From positions 1 through 23,580 of the forward strand of contig JARDZO010000073.1 of the NCBI GenBank assembly GCA_029240815.1: a DNA stretch of 23,580 nucleotides, in the 5' to 3' direction. Origin of the DNA: Brevibacillus sp. (lineage in GTDB: Bacteria; Bacillota; Bacilli; Brevibacillales; Brevibacillaceae). Position 1 is the first letter of the stretch. The number at the start of each line of letters is the position of its first letter. Made by a program: the position numbers and the translations under genes. The notes below the pieces were generated by a model. That model did not search any database. It was not told the DNA's origin and saw only the letters and a program-made list of their open reading frames with translations. Of this stretch, positions 1-8,496 are shown piece by piece.

Positions 1-96
1 GCTGCTGCTGAAGGTACCTTCACTCGTCTGCCTGACCGTGAAGAAATGCCAGCTGAAATCAACGAAGTTCTGATCGTTGAGTTCTACAGCCGTTAA
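1..96 (+). CDS. rpsD: 30S ribosomal protein S4, C-terminal end (partial)
   Basis: The window opens inside this gene. Frame 1 reads 31 codons that end in [15 protein letters not shown] followed by TAA, which is the characteristic C-terminus of bacterial ribosomal protein S4. S4 is a primary 16S rRNA-binding protein of the small subunit and nucleates assembly. Its position near tyrS matches the rpsD-tyrS neighbourhood of Bacillus, although here two extra genes lie between them. Only the tail is visible, so the start and the RNA-binding core cannot be checked. A strong terminator follows 15 bases after the stop. Confidence 0.93.
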   Translation, partial: AAAEGTFTRLPDREEMPAEINEVLIVEFYSR

Positions 97-110
97 TCGA
101 CTGGAAGTCC

Positions 111-148
111 AAAAAAGAGTAGCGCCGCTCGTCGGCCTACTCTTTTTT
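111..148. terminator. Bidirectional terminator between rpsD and the DinB-like gene
   Basis: A 12-bp inverted repeat (AAAAAAGAGTAG at 111-122, CTACTCTTTTTT at 137-148) has a further GCCG/CGGC pairing inside. It ends in a T-run on both strands, so it can stop rpsD transcripts on plus and the DinB-like gene on minus. Confidence 0.9.
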
Positions 149-157
149 ATTTGTCCT

Positions 158-634
158 TTATATAGCTGTATGCTCTCGATAGGCTGCTTGCACCCTCTGA
201 ATCTGCGCCAAATGATCCCCCACATGGTTCACATACCGCTCCAGCAACTGAACCAATGTCAAGGATCCCGCCTCTTCGTGAATTCCACAGCGCTGCCAAT
301 CGGCTCCTTCTACTTTCTCCAGCACAGGAACCATCATCGCCCGAATCAGTCCGAACAGTTCAAGGGAACGTTTTGCATCCTGCTCTGCATACCCCAATGA
401 CATTGCCCACGCATCTTGGTCGTATGCGGTCAGCATCGGATCGTTTTCCGCAAGCACTCGTTTCATACGGTGAACGCCTACCAGCTCTGCATCGGCTAGA
501 TGGACGACAATCTCATGAATACTCCATTTGTTTGGCCCTGGCTTGTAGTGCATCTCCTCTTCTGTCAGTGAGCGAATGGCTTCCTTCACCCGTTCGTGCC
601 CTCTTCCGTACTCCTCGATGAGTGCCTTTCCCAT
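158..634 (-). CDS. DinB/YfiT-family putative metal-dependent protein
   Basis: This 158-residue protein has the size and pattern of the DinB/YfiT four-helix-bundle family. The likely metal-binding histidine triad is visible: H45 (in HEIVVHLADAE) and H137 and H141 (in NHVGDHLAQI). The N-terminal KWSIHEIVVHL segment is typical of the DinB_2 subgroup. Members include bacillithiol or mycothiol S-transferases and uncharacterised stress proteins, so the substrate cannot be named. The ATG at 634 is preceded by GGGAGTG at a suitable distance. The gene is monocistronic, converging on rpsD and sharing its terminator. A thiol-transferase role would fit a bacillithiol-producing host (brxC lies downstream), but that is inference. 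Confidence 0.8.
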   Translation of the reverse strand: MGKALIEEYGRGHERVKEAIRSLTEEEMHYKPGPNKWSIHEIVVHLADAELVGVHRMKRVLAENDPMLTAYDQDAWAMSLGYAEQDAKRSLELFGLIRAMMVPVLEKVEGADWQRCGIHEEAGSLTLVQLLERYVNHVGDHLAQIQRVQAAYREHTAI

Positions 635-758
635 CCCGATCCACTCCCTTTAGCGTGTTTTCGCTGGGGCAATCCCCTTTTCTTTACACGTCTTATCGCG
701 ACAAAAGTTGCGTTTGTTTGATCCTCTTCCAAAACTACACTTTCATAAAGTTATTTCC

Positions 759-787
759 TTGACCGTAGTAAGTACCCTGCCTATAAT
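759..787 (+). promoter_or_regulatory. Near-consensus sigma-A promoter of the old-yellow-enzyme gene
   Basis: TTGACC (759-764), a 17-bp spacer and a perfect TATAAT (782-787) lie upstream of the flavin oxidoreductase. The predicted transcript start near 794 gives a leader of about 118 bases. This is one of the strongest-looking promoters in the window. Confidence 0.8.
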
Positions 788-802
788 TGTAAAACATATA
801 AG

Positions 803-832
803 CCCCACCATATGGCTAACCAAAAGGTGGGG
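803..832 (+). promoter_or_regulatory. Leader hairpin upstream of the old-yellow-enzyme gene
   Basis: CCCCACC (803-809) pairs perfectly with GGTGGGG (826-832) around a 16-base loop, starting about 10 bases after the predicted transcription start. No T-run follows directly, so it is not a standard terminator. It could be an mRNA-stabilising 5' hairpin or an operator for a regulator. No known riboswitch was recognised. Confidence 0.45.
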
Positions 833-911
833 TACTGTAACCGTTTTGGGAAAGCTGTAGAGGGCAGTATGTGAACTGATAAGCTCAATAGAAATGAGGG
901 AAAGTTTCTCC

Positions 912-2045
912 ATGAATCAAAAATACCAGCCTTTGTTCGATACATTCAGCTTCCGCAGCGGCGTGCAAGTCAAAAACCGCTTGGTCATGGCGCCGATGAC
1001 GACTTATTCGGGTAATCCGGATGATACTGTCTCTAAAGGAGAAGTAACCTACTACAACCGTCGCGCGAAAGGCGTCGGTATGGTCATCACAGCATGCACG
1101 TATGTCACTCCCAATGGCAAAGGATTCCCTGGCGAATTTGCAGGCGACCGAGATGAGATGATCCCGAGCCTGCGTGAGCTTGCTACCGCTATCAAAAGCC
1201 AGGGAGCGAAAGCCATACTGCAGATTTTCCACGCAGGACGCATGAGCCCCCCTGAGCTGGTTCCAAATGGCGAAACGGTTAGTGCCTCTGCCGTAGCAGC
1301 TGAGAAAAATGGCGCCCAAGCACCGCGCGCATTGACAGAAGATGAAGTCCAAGACATCGTGATAGCGTTTGGGGAAACCACTCGCCGCGCAATTGAAGCC
1401 GGCTACGATGGAGTCGAAATTCACGGTGCCAACGGATATTTGATCCAGCAGTTCTTCTCTCCACACTCCAACCGCCGAGAGGATCGCTGGGGCGGCAGTC
1501 TGGAAAAGCGCTTGAGCTTCCCCCTTGCTGTTGTTGATGAAGTAAAGCGAGTCGTGGCCGAACACGCAAAGCATCCGTTTCTCGTCGGGTACCGTTATTC
1601 TCCAGAGGAACCGGAGACACCCGGGATCACAATGGCTGATACACTCATCCTGACAGAAGCCTTGGCGGGTAAAGAGCTCGATTACCTCCATGTGTCCTTG
1701 ATGGACTTCTGGTCGACTCCGCGCCAAGCAGCCATTTCACCCTCCGAAACGCGGATGCAGCTCATTCAGAAACAAGTCGGAGATCGAGTCCCAGTCATCG
1801 GGGTTGGATCAATTCACACTGCTGACGAAGCGTTGAAAGCTTTTGAATCAGGAGTTCCTCTCATCGCCCTCGGACGCGAGCTCATCCTGGAGCCGGAGTG
1901 GGTAGAAAAAGTGGAGCAAGGACGAGAGTCTGAGATTCAGGTCGAGCTAAGCCTGAACGATCAGGCACGACTAGACATTCCAGATCCGCTCTGGCACGCC
2001 ATCGTCCACACGCCAGGCTGGTTCCCGATCGCAGAAAAAGTGTAA
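912..2045 (+). CDS. Old yellow enzyme family NADH:flavin oxidoreductase
   Basis: This 377-residue FMN-dependent TIM-barrel enzyme belongs to the old yellow enzyme family, which reduces activated alkenes (enones, nitro compounds, quinones) with NAD(P)H. Family motifs are in order: NRLVMAPMTT near residue 22, HAGR at 107-110, the substrate-binding EIHGAN with H171 and N174, and SPHSNRREDRWGG at about 183-195. The C-terminal VGSIHTADEA and ALGRELILEPEW segments bind FMN phosphate. The ATG at 912 is preferred over the in-frame ATG at 894 because GAGGG (896-900) lies upstream of 912 and nothing resembling a ribosome site precedes 894. It resembles the YqiG/Bacillus-type enzymes more than short YqjM, but the exact substrate is unknown. 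It is monocistronic, with its own promoter and leader hairpin. Confidence 0.9.
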   Translation: MNQKYQPLFDTFSFRSGVQVKNRLVMAPMTTYSGNPDDTVSKGEVTYYNRRAKGVGMVITACTYVTPNGKGFPGEFAGDRDEMIPSLRELATAIKSQGAKAILQIFHAGRMSPPELVPNGETVSASAVAAEKNGAQAPRALTEDEVQDIVIAFGETTRRAIEAGYDGVEIHGANGYLIQQFFSPHSNRREDRWGGSLEKRLSFPLAVVDEVKRVVAEHAKHPFLVGYRYSPEEPETPGITMADTLILTEALAGKELDYLHVSLMDFWSTPRQAAISPSETRMQLIQKQVGDRVPVIGVGSIHTADEALKAFESGVPLIALGRELILEPEWVEKVEQGRESEIQVELSLNDQARLDIPDPLWHAIVHTPGWFPIAEKV

Positions 2046-2200
2046 TATCGTCCGGCAGCTTCTTAGAAAACTTGGCTACGCCAAGCTTTATGGCGGAGCC
2101 TTAGTACCCAAAGGGCACAAGTCTCGCTTTCTCACTTTCGTTCGAAGTCTCGCTATGTTGCACTTATACTGGATAGGAAACTCATAAATTCCTATCTGTG
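2046..2200. repeat. Structured non-coding stretch, possible dispersed repeat
   Basis: This stretch between the oxidoreductase stop and the tyrS terminator is dense in short repeats. It holds CTTGGC-tac-GCCAAG (2071-2085), a second GGC-gga-GCC (2092-2100), a 10-bp direct repeat AAGTCTCGCT (2119-2128 and 2145-2154) and GATAGGAA/TTCCTATC (2172-2179, 2189-2196). No convincing ORF is present. The composition resembles dispersed intergenic repeats of Bacillales, but copy number cannot be judged from one window. Confidence 0.35.
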
Positions 2201-2201
2201 C

Positions 2202-2251
2202 AAAAAAGGGTGTCTACACAGTACGTTTGGTTACTGTGCAGACACCCTTTC
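2202..2251. terminator. Bidirectional terminator (old yellow enzyme / tyrS)
   Basis: AAAGGGTGTCT (2205-2215) pairs with AGACACCCTTT (2240-2250). After one mismatch the stem continues with CACAGT/ACTGTG around a 10-base loop. Runs of A and T flank the stem. It ends tyrS on minus and can end the oxidoreductase transcript on plus. Confidence 0.85.
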
Positions 2252-2268
2252 TATATGACTCGCAAAGA

Positions 2269-3543
2269 CTAGCTCAGCTTCACTTTTGCAAATTTGCGCT
2301 TCCCTACTTGCACAACCATGCCGTCTGTCAATTTTACGCTTTGGTTGATGTCGTCCACTTTCTCCTCATTCACTTTCACTGCGCCTTGTTGCACCATGCG
2401 GCGAGCGTCCCCTTTGGAGTCAGAGAGCTTCAGATCAAAAGCGAGATTGACGATGTTCGCTTCTCCATTTTCGTATGCGGACAGGTCTACGGATACCTCT
2501 GGAATATCTGTTGGCAATGCGCGTTGCTGGAACACAGTCTTAAAGTAGTTTTCTGCTTCTTGGGCTGCCTCTTCCCCATGGAACATGCGAACGAAGGTTT
2601 TGGCCAGATTCATTTTTGCGTCGCGCGGATGAACACTGCCATCCGCAATGCCGTTGCGAAGCGCTTCCAGCTCTTCGTTGGTGATGTCGGTCGCCAATTC
2701 GTAGTAGCGGAGCATCAGCTCATCTGGCACAGACATCGATTTGCCGTAGATCTCGTTTGGTGCTTCGTTGACCCCGATGTAGTTGCCCAAGCTCTTGGAC
2801 ATTTTCTGTACGCCATCCAGACCTTCCAAAAGAGGCATCGTGATGATCACTTGTTGCTCTTGTCCGTATTCTTTTTGCAGATTGCGACCCATGAGCAGGT
2901 TGAACTTCTGGTCCGTTCCCCCCAGCTCCACATCGCACTCCAATGCAACAGAATCGTATCCTTGCATCAATGGGTAGAAAAATTCGTGCACGGAGATCGG
3001 CAGGTTATTATTGTAGCGTTTTTGGAAGTCATCCCGCTCCAGCATACGCGCCACAGTAGTTTTTGCTGCGAGCTCCAGTACGTTCTCGAACGTCAATGGG
3101 GCCAGCCATGTAGAGTTGTAATTGACGGTGATGCGGCTTGAATCCAGCACTTTACCGAATTGCTCCACGTAGCTTTGCGCATTGACTTTCACTTGTTCCT
3201 CAGTCAGTTGCTTGCGCGTTTCCGATTTGCCTGTCGGGTCACCAATACGTCCTGTATAATCACCGATCAGCAGTTGGATGGTATGTCCGAGCTCTTGAAA
3301 TTGACGCATCTTCTGCAGCACAACTGTATGTCCCACGTGAATATCAGGAGCAGATGGGTCCAGGCCAAGCTTTACTTTCAGAGGTTGACCAGTTGCGACG
3401 AAGCGCTCCAGCTTGCGGCGCAGCTCCTCTTCCGGAATGATTTCCATCACACCGCGGCGGATAATCGCCAGCTGGCGTTCCACTTCTTGTTTTTGTGCTT
3501 CTGTCAGCACAAACTTCTCTGTTTTCTCTTGTACTTCACTCAT
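2269..3543 (-). CDS. tyrS: Tyrosyl-tRNA synthetase (TyrZ-like, KMSKS class)
   Basis: This 424-residue class I aminoacyl-tRNA synthetase charges tRNA-Tyr with tyrosine in the cytoplasm. The HIGH motif appears as HVGH (69-72) in [15 protein letters not shown], the class loop as KMSKS (247-251), and the region from about 360 is an S4-type RNA-binding domain. The KMSKS signature and the [15 protein letters not shown] context match the TyrZ branch, whereas B. subtilis TyrS and the E. coli enzyme carry KFGKT. The gene occupies the tyrS position after rpsD, so the symbol tyrS is positional and by function. An AAAGGAG ribosome site precedes the ATG at 3543. Expression is evidently controlled by the T-box leader upstream. 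Confidence 0.96.
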   Translation of the reverse strand: MSEVQEKTEKFVLTEAQKQEVERQLAIIRRGVMEIIPEEELRRKLERFVATGQPLKVKLGLDPSAPDIHVGHTVVLQKMRQFQELGHTIQLLIGDYTGRIGDPTGKSETRKQLTEEQVKVNAQSYVEQFGKVLDSSRITVNYNSTWLAPLTFENVLELAAKTTVARMLERDDFQKRYNNNLPISVHEFFYPLMQGYDSVALECDVELGGTDQKFNLLMGRNLQKEYGQEQQVIITMPLLEGLDGVQKMSKSLGNYIGVNEAPNEIYGKSMSVPDELMLRYYELATDITNEELEALRNGIADGSVHPRDAKMNLAKTFVRMFHGEEAAQEAENYFKTVFQQRALPTDIPEVSVDLSAYENGEANIVNLAFDLKLSDSKGDARRMVQQGAVKVNEEKVDDINQSVKLTDGMVVQVGKRKFAKVKLS

Positions 3544-3570
3544 GTTTGACAGCTCCTTTTTGATTCCTAA

Positions 3571-3607
3571 AATAAAAAAATCCCGTCCCTAAAAAAAGGG
3601 ACGAGAT
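3571..3607 (-). terminator. T-box regulatory terminator
   Basis: Read on minus, CTCGTCCC and GGGACGGG flank a T-rich loop and are followed by a run of seven Ts. This is the off-state attenuator of the tyrosine T-box. Confidence 0.88.
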
Positions 3608-3858
3608 CTAACCCGCGTTACCACCCTAGTTGGAAAAATGACGAATCATCTTTCCCGCTCGATACAGGATAACGGCCTGCCCCGTCCGGTATGACCGGAA
3701 GACTCCCGACTTGTAATTCACGATGTGCAACGGGCTGGTTCGCACCTACCACCAGCTCTCTGTAAAAGGAAGACCGATCGGCCCTGCCTTGAATGTCTTG
3801 ATCCGTATGTCACTCGCTACTAGCGCCGTTCAACGTCTACTAGTTTTGCAAAAGATAT
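3571..3858 (-). ncRNA. Tyrosine T-box riboswitch leader of tyrS
   Basis: This is a complete T-box leader on the minus strand. The diagnostic T-box sequence TAGGGTGGTAACGCGGG is the complement of 3612-3628. Stem I features are visible: AGAGAG-CTGG-TGG-TAGGTGCGA-ACCAGC apically, then a specifier region reading GAATTACAAGTC, where UAC (complement of 3713-3715) is a tyrosine codon followed by the usual A. The leader ends in a terminator whose arms are complements of 3598-3607 and 3581-3590, followed by a T-run (complement of 3571-3580). Uncharged tRNA-Tyr should stabilise the antiterminator and allow tyrS read-through. The 5' end is placed from the promoter. Confidence 0.93.
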
Positions 3859-3864
3859 AACGCT

Positions 3865-3893
3865 ATCTTACACACCGCCTCCCCGCTTGTCAA
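3865..3893 (-). promoter_or_regulatory. Promoter of the tyrS T-box leader
   Basis: On minus, a perfect TTGACA (complement of 3888-3893), a 17-bp spacer and TAAGAT (complement of 3865-3870) place the transcript start near 3858, just ahead of stem I of the T-box. Confidence 0.75.
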
Positions 3894-3925
3894 CTTCTCA
3901 TCTTCTATCCTCCATGTCCCTCGTA

Positions 3926-3934
3926 TGGTATAAT
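3926..3934 (+). promoter_or_regulatory. Extended -10 promoter of the penicillin-binding protein gene
   Basis: TGG followed by a perfect TATAAT (3929-3934) forms an extended -10 element. No good -35 is seen at the expected distance. The start codon at 3963 lies about 20 bases after the predicted transcript start, so the leader is very short and includes the AGGGGG ribosome site at 3948-3953. Confidence 0.55.
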
Positions 3935-3962
3935 CAGGGTGTATGCTAGGGGGTCATAGACT

Positions 3963-6900
3963 ATGTCGAATAGCCACAATTCTTCCTCTGAACCGACGAA
4001 GAAAAAACGCCGGGGAAGCCGCGGCAGAACGATCTGGATCATCGTCCAGCTGCTGTTTCTTCTAGGTATAATGGGAGGCGTCGTTGCAGGAGGAATCGTG
4101 ACAGGTTATGTTGCAGCACTCGTGAAAGACGAGCCTGTGCGCAGCAAAGAAGAACTTGAGAAAAAGATTTTCACGAACTATCTGACTGGATTCGCCTATT
4201 ACAATGATGGCTCTCTCATCGGTCAATTGCGAGCAGAAGAGGGCGACAGGCGATTGGTGAAAAAAGCAGACGTTTCTCCCTATTTGATCAACGCAATCAT
4301 CGCAACTGAGGACAAAAGCTTTTATCACCACAAAGGGATCGCCGTGCAGTCCACTTTGCGCGGGGCCATCCAGGATTTTACCAACCAGCCCGTCGTAACG
4401 GGAGGAAGCACCATTACCCAGCAGCTCGTCAAAAATACGATTCTCTCTGCTGAAGTCAGCCATTCTCGCAAAGCCAAGGAAATCTTCATCGCCCTCCGGA
4501 TCGAGCGCATGTTTTCCAAGGATCAGATCCTGGAAGCTTATATGAATGAGATCTATTTTGGAAAAAATGCGAACGGCTCGAACGTCTACGGTGTACAAGC
4601 TGCCGCAAAAGGGATCTTTGGCAAAGACGTTAAGGAGTTGAACCTTAGCGAAAGCTCGTATTTGGCAGGGATGATTCAGAATCCAGGCGCCTATTCTCCG
4701 TTTGGAAACGAGAGCTACCAGCGCGGAAAAGAACGCCAAAAAATGGTTCTCGACCGAATGGTGGAAAATGGCTACATTACCCAGACGCAGTACGATGGAG
4801 CCACCAACGCTGATCTCAAGGCGTCCTTGGCAAAACCTACCGAACAAGCCTATCGCGAAGTGCCGTTCCTGATGATGGAAATCGAAGAACGTGCTGCGCG
4901 CCAGCTGGTCGATGCAGACCTCAAAGAAAAAGGCAGAGACAAAGAGACAGTAGGCCGTAACGAGTATCGCCAGTTAATAGAAGAAAAACGTCGGGACATT
5001 CTCCGCAACGGCTATAAGGTGCATACCACCATCGACAAAAACGTGTACACCACAATGCAAGTCGTCGCGAATGATCCAAAGAACTTTGGTAAAAATCGCT
5101 CTTACACGATTCGCCGCTCCAACGGCAAGACAGAGAAGATCGAAAATGCAATGGAAGAAGTCGGCGCCATGCTGATCCACAACAAGACCGGTGCCATCCT
5201 CGGGATGATCGGTGGTCGTGACTTTAAAGTGGAACAGACAAACCACGCCACCGCAGCGAGACAGCCTGGTTCGGCAATGAAACCACTTGCTGCCTATGCA
5301 CCTGCCTTTGAATTAGGGATTTTGCAACCAGCTTCTCCTCTCGATGACTCACCAGTCTTGCTCGCAGACGGCCAAAACGGCTCTCACCTGCCGATGAACT
5401 GGAATAACAAATGGCAAGGTATTATGAGCGCGCGTGAAGCCCTGCGGATGTCTTGGAACATTCCGGCCATCAAAACTTATCTCAAAGTTGGCATCCCGAC
5501 AGCCCTTGAGTATGTGAAAAAGATGGGGATCACGACACTCGTCGATGCAGACAACTACGCTTCGACCGGGATAATCGGCGGTCTTACTTACGGTACTACC
5601 GTCGAAGAGATGACCAATGCGTACGCCACCTTTGCCAACCACGGCTCTTTTGTGGACGCCTACCTCATTGATCACATCGAGGACAGTCAGGGCAAAGTCA
5701 TTTATAAACACGAGGCACAGCCCGTACAAGTGTACAGCGAACAGACTGCGTACTTGATCACCGACATGATGCGCTCTGTTGTCAACGCAGGTACAGGGAC
5801 TCACATTCGAAAATACGTTCCGAGAAAAGTGGACGTAGCAGGCAAAACCGGTACTACCAACAGCAGTAATGACCTGTGGTTTGTCGGATATACGCCGGAA
5901 CTGTCCATGGGCGTCTGGGTCGGCTTTGACGAGCCTTATCCCATGCCAGATGCCGATAAATACGTACCGATGGTCGTATGGGGCAAGATCATGAAAGACA
6001 TCATCGCGAACCAACCGAATTTGTCTCCACCGGATGACAAGTTCCAGAAACCGGACGGAATCGTCAGCGCGACTGTGGACTCCAAATCGGGCCTCTTGCC
6101 GAGTGAGCTTTCCAAGGAGGCAGGTCACGTGATCACAGACTTGTTCAACCGTCGCTTCGTACCTACGAAAGTAGATGATACGCATCAAAAGGCGCGTATT
6201 GTCACCTATGACGATGAACGATATTTGGCAAAAGAAGGCACACCAGATGACTTTGTCACCGAAGGCGTCTTCTACCGCTCACCTGATCCGCTCCCGACCA
6301 AGCAGCAAATCCAGGAGAAAAACAAAAAAGTCGCACTCCATCCTCCTGACTGGGAACAACGACTCCCAGACAAAGAAGATCCGCGGACGGAAGTCGCTGG
6401 AGCTCCTGCATCGCCTAGCGGTTTAGCAGCAAACACGACAGGTAAGCAGAGTGTACTCACCTGGCAATCTGCCAAAGAAGCCGATCTGTTAGGTTATCGG
6501 ATCTATCGCGCAGACAGCCAAAATGGGTTCATCCGCATCGCCACCGTCAAGGATCCATCTGTACTGACCTTTACCGATTCGGGAGCAGTCATTGGAGAAG
6601 CAGGGTATTACGTGACCGCCGTCGATATTACCGGTCAAGAATCACAGCCTTCTGCCATCGTAGCCAGCGGAGCCGGTTCGCATACATGGCAGTTGCCTGA
6701 TCCGAATACGGACACAGGCACAGGGATTCCCGAGATTCCTGTTGTTCCAGGTGAGACAACCGATCCTACCGAAGCTGGACCAGTCGAAGAAGAAAACGGC
6801 AATCAGACAGACCCTGGTACGGCCACGACATCTCCTCCATCTACCCCGAAATCGTTGACGATCAAATCAACAGGTGGCGGATGGAAGCTACAGTGGAAAG

Positions 6901-7100
6901 CAAATGCTACATCTGAGCAAGTCATTGCCTATAATATTTACTTCAAACCAGATGCGTCGAGCGGGTTCCTGCTCATTGACACGGTATCTGCCACGAGCTA
7001 CACGCATGTTACAGATGTAGCAAATGGAAACTACTACATTACTGCTGTGAATAGTTACGGAGAATCGTCACATTCGAACAACGTCACGGCCAACAACTAA
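3963..7100 (+). CDS. Class A penicillin-binding protein (PBP1A-type) with two C-terminal Fn3 domains
   Basis: This 1045-residue bifunctional enzyme polymerises lipid II and cross-links peptidoglycan on the outer face of the membrane. A basic cytoplasmic tail (1-22) leads into one membrane anchor (about 24-53). The GT51 domain (about 70-260) has ATEDKSFYHH with catalytic E116, GGSTITQQLVKN and KAKE with E173. The transpeptidase domain (about 350-690) has S437-A-M-K440, S497-W-N499 and K628-T-G630. Two fibronectin-III-like modules follow (about 812-900 and 955-1045), joined by a Pro/Thr/Glu-rich acidic linker (905-960). In B. subtilis the neighbouring position carries acsA, absent here. It has its own promoter and terminator, so it seems to be transcribed alone. 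Confidence 0.95.
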   Translation: MSNSHNSSSEPTKKKRRGSRGRTIWIIVQLLFLLGIMGGVVAGGIVTGYVAALVKDEPVRSKEELEKKIFTNYLTGFAYYNDGSLIGQLRAEEGDRRLVKKADVSPYLINAIIATEDKSFYHHKGIAVQSTLRGAIQDFTNQPVVTGGSTITQQLVKNTILSAEVSHSRKAKEIFIALRIERMFSKDQILEAYMNEIYFGKNANGSNVYGVQAAAKGIFGKDVKELNLSESSYLAGMIQNPGAYSPFGNESYQRGKERQKMVLDRMVENGYITQTQYDGATNADLKASLAKPTEQAYREVPFLMMEIEERAARQLVDADLKEKGRDKETVGRNEYRQLIEEKRRDILRNGYKVHTTIDKNVYTTMQVVANDPKNFGKNRSYTIRRSNGKTEKIENAMEEVGAMLIHNKTGAILGMIGGRDFKVEQTNHATAARQPGSAMKPLAAYAPAFELGILQPASPLDDSPVLLADGQNGSHLPMNWNNKWQGIMSAREALRMSWNIPAIKTYLKVGIPTALEYVKKMGITTLVDADNYASTGIIGGLTYGTTVEEMTNAYATFANHGSFVDAYLIDHIEDSQGKVIYKHEAQPVQVYSEQTAYLITDMMRSVVNAGTGTHIRKYVPRKVDVAGKTGTTNSSNDLWFVGYTPELSMGVWVGFDEPYPMPDADKYVPMVVWGKIMKDIIANQPNLSPPDDKFQKPDGIVSATVDSKSGLLPSELSKEAGHVITDLFNRRFVPTKVDDTHQKARIVTYDDERYLAKEGTPDDFVTEGVFYRSPDPLPTKQQIQEKNKKVALHPPDWEQRLPDKEDPRTEVAGAPASPSGLAANTTGKQSVLTWQSAKEADLLGYRIYRADSQNGFIRIATVKDPSVLTFTDSGAVIGEAGYYVTAVDITGQESQPSAIVASGAGSHTWQLPDPNTDTGTGIPEIPVVPGETTDPTEAGPVEEENGNQTDPGTATTSPPSTPKSLTIKSTGGGWKLQWKANATSEQVIAYNIYFKPDASSGFLLIDTVSATSYTHVTDVANGNYYITAVNSYGESSHSNNVTANN

Positions 7101-7121
7101 GAATACACTGAAAGAAGAAGC

Positions 7122-7153
7122 AGAGATGGTCGTTATAGCCATCTCTCTTTTTC
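7122..7153 (+). terminator. Terminator after the penicillin-binding protein gene
   Basis: AGAGATGG (7122-7129) pairs with CCATCTCT (7139-7146), followed by CTTTTTC. It separates the PBP gene from acuA. Confidence 0.8.
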
Positions 7154-7175
7154 TACAAACACAGGGAGGGACCTG

Positions 7176-7808
7176 ATGGATCACGTCAAGCGTTACCATT
7201 CGCTGAAAATGACTGTGAACGGAAGAGAACTGTTGATTGAGGGACCCATTTCTGGAAGCGAGCTCGCCTCCTTCCGCTTTGATGAAGGACTAAAGGCCTT
7301 CCGCATTCCCGAGCAGCAGCACAAAGCCCTTATCGAAATTGCTGATCTCCCTGAAGGACGCATCATAGTAGCTCGCGCGGACGATCTTGTACTCGGATAC
7401 GTAACCTTTCTCCATCCAGACCCGCTAGAGCGGTGGTCGCAAGCCAAGCTGCCCGATCTTCTGGAGCTGGGTGCCATTGAAATCAGCCACCTAGTCAGAG
7501 CAGGCGGTGTTGCCAAAACACTGCTGGAAGTATCTTTTATGGACGATGCCATGGAAGACTACGTCATCATCACGACTGAATATTACTGGCATTGGGATCT
7601 GAAAGGAACCGGACTGGACGTCTGGCAATACCGCAAAGTCATGGAAAAAGTCATGGGAAGCGTTGGGATGACCTGGATGGCGACGGATGATCCGGAAATC
7701 TGCTCCCACCCCGCCAATTGCTTGATGGCGAAAATCGGCAAGCGTGTCCCTCCAGAATCAGTCGAAGCTTTTGACGCCATGCGATTTCAAAATCGTTTTC
7801 TCTATTAG
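7176..7808 (+). CDS. acuA: Protein acetyltransferase AcuA (GNAT)
   Basis: This 210-residue protein is recognised as AcuA by its sequence and by leading an acuA-acuB-acuC set. In B. subtilis, AcuA is a GNAT enzyme that acetylates a catalytic lysine of acetyl-CoA synthetase AcsA and shuts it off. The central part, from LVLGYVTFLHPDPLERW through LELGAIEISHLVRAGGVAKTLLE (about residues 77-118), has the GNAT beta-strand and acetyl-CoA-binding pattern. The ribosome site GGGAGGG (7164-7170) lies five bases before the ATG. The PBP terminator precedes it, so a promoter must lie in or just before the short gap, but none is obvious. No acsA gene is visible in the window. Confidence 0.9.
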   Translation: MDHVKRYHSLKMTVNGRELLIEGPISGSELASFRFDEGLKAFRIPEQQHKALIEIADLPEGRIIVARADDLVLGYVTFLHPDPLERWSQAKLPDLLELGAIEISHLVRAGGVAKTLLEVSFMDDAMEDYVIITTEYYWHWDLKGTGLDVWQYRKVMEKVMGSVGMTWMATDDPEICSHPANCLMAKIGKRVPPESVEAFDAMRFQNRFLY

Positions 7809-7851
7809 CTAGTTCAATACCCTCTCGGATGCGAAAAAGGAGGCCTCTCTC

Positions 7852-8496
7852 ATGCGTATTGAGGATATCATGCGGAAAAACGTCGTCACGGTAAGTCCTT
7901 CCACCTCTATCGGGGAAGCTCTCCTGTTACTCCGCACCAATCGAATCAGGCATCTACCCGTCGTGGAACATGATCGTTTGGTGGGCATCGTCTCTGACCG
8001 CGACCTGCGAGATGCCCTTCCCTCCCGCCTGCTGACACACGAGGATGATGACACCATCTCGCAAAAGCCAATCGCTGCCATCATGCACAAAGAGGTCATT
8101 ACCGCTCATCCGCTAGACTTCATCGAGGATGCATCTGCACAACTCTATGAGCATAAGATCGGCTCGCTGCCAATCGTCGAAGGAACGCGACTCGTGGGCA
8201 TGATCACAGAATCCGACTTGTTCTCCAGTCTGATCGAGCTATTTGGCGTCAACAAACCCAGCTCTCACATTGAAGTGGAAGTAGACGATCGAGTCGGCAT
8301 GCTAGCAGAGGTCAGCCAGGTTTTTCGGGAAGCACAGGTGAACGTTTGTAGCGTCGTGGTTTACCCCGGAAAAAGACCTCCTAAGAAAAATCTGGTCTTC
8401 CGCGTACAGACGATCGATCCTCGCATCGTCATCCAGAAGCTTTCCAAAAAAGGATTTACCGTCGTCTGGCCAACAGAGGGAGGGATTCCTCAGTGA
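7852..8496 (+). CDS. acuB: AcuB, CBS-CBS-ACT domain protein
   Basis: This 214-residue protein has two CBS domains (about 1-55 and 75-130; MRIEDIMRKNVVTVSP and IAAIMHKEVITAHP starts, with GIVSDRDLR and GMITESDLF ends) and an ACT domain (about 138-205). CBS pairs usually bind adenine nucleotides and ACT domains bind small metabolites, so it is probably a sensor that tunes AcuA/AcuC activity; its exact job is not established. The start has an AAAAAGGAGG ribosome site. It lies 43 bases after acuA and overlaps acuC by four bases, which supports a three-gene operon. Confidence 0.92.
   Translation: MRIEDIMRKNVVTVSPSTSIGEALLLLRTNRIRHLPVVEHDRLVGIVSDRDLRDALPSRLLTHEDDDTISQKPIAAIMHKEVITAHPLDFIEDASAQLYEHKIGSLPIVEGTRLVGMITESDLFSSLIELFGVNKPSSHIEVEVDDRVGMLAEVSQVFREAQVNVCSVVVYPGKRPPKKNLVFRVQTIDPRIVIQKLSKKGFTVVWPTEGGIPQ

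Noticed and set aside
803..832. Known riboswitch in the old-yellow-enzyme leader
   Set aside because: Only one simple hairpin is visible; no conserved FMN (RFN) or other riboswitch motif was recognised.
885..1727. 280-residue ORF on minus opposite the old-yellow-enzyme gene
   Set aside because: It is antisense to a gene with intact family motifs, has no ribosome site and its product resembles nothing; a shadow frame.
2227..3141. 304-residue ORF on plus opposite tyrS
   Set aside because: Entirely antisense to a well-supported synthetase and crosses its terminator; Cys/His/Phe-rich composition typical of a shadow.
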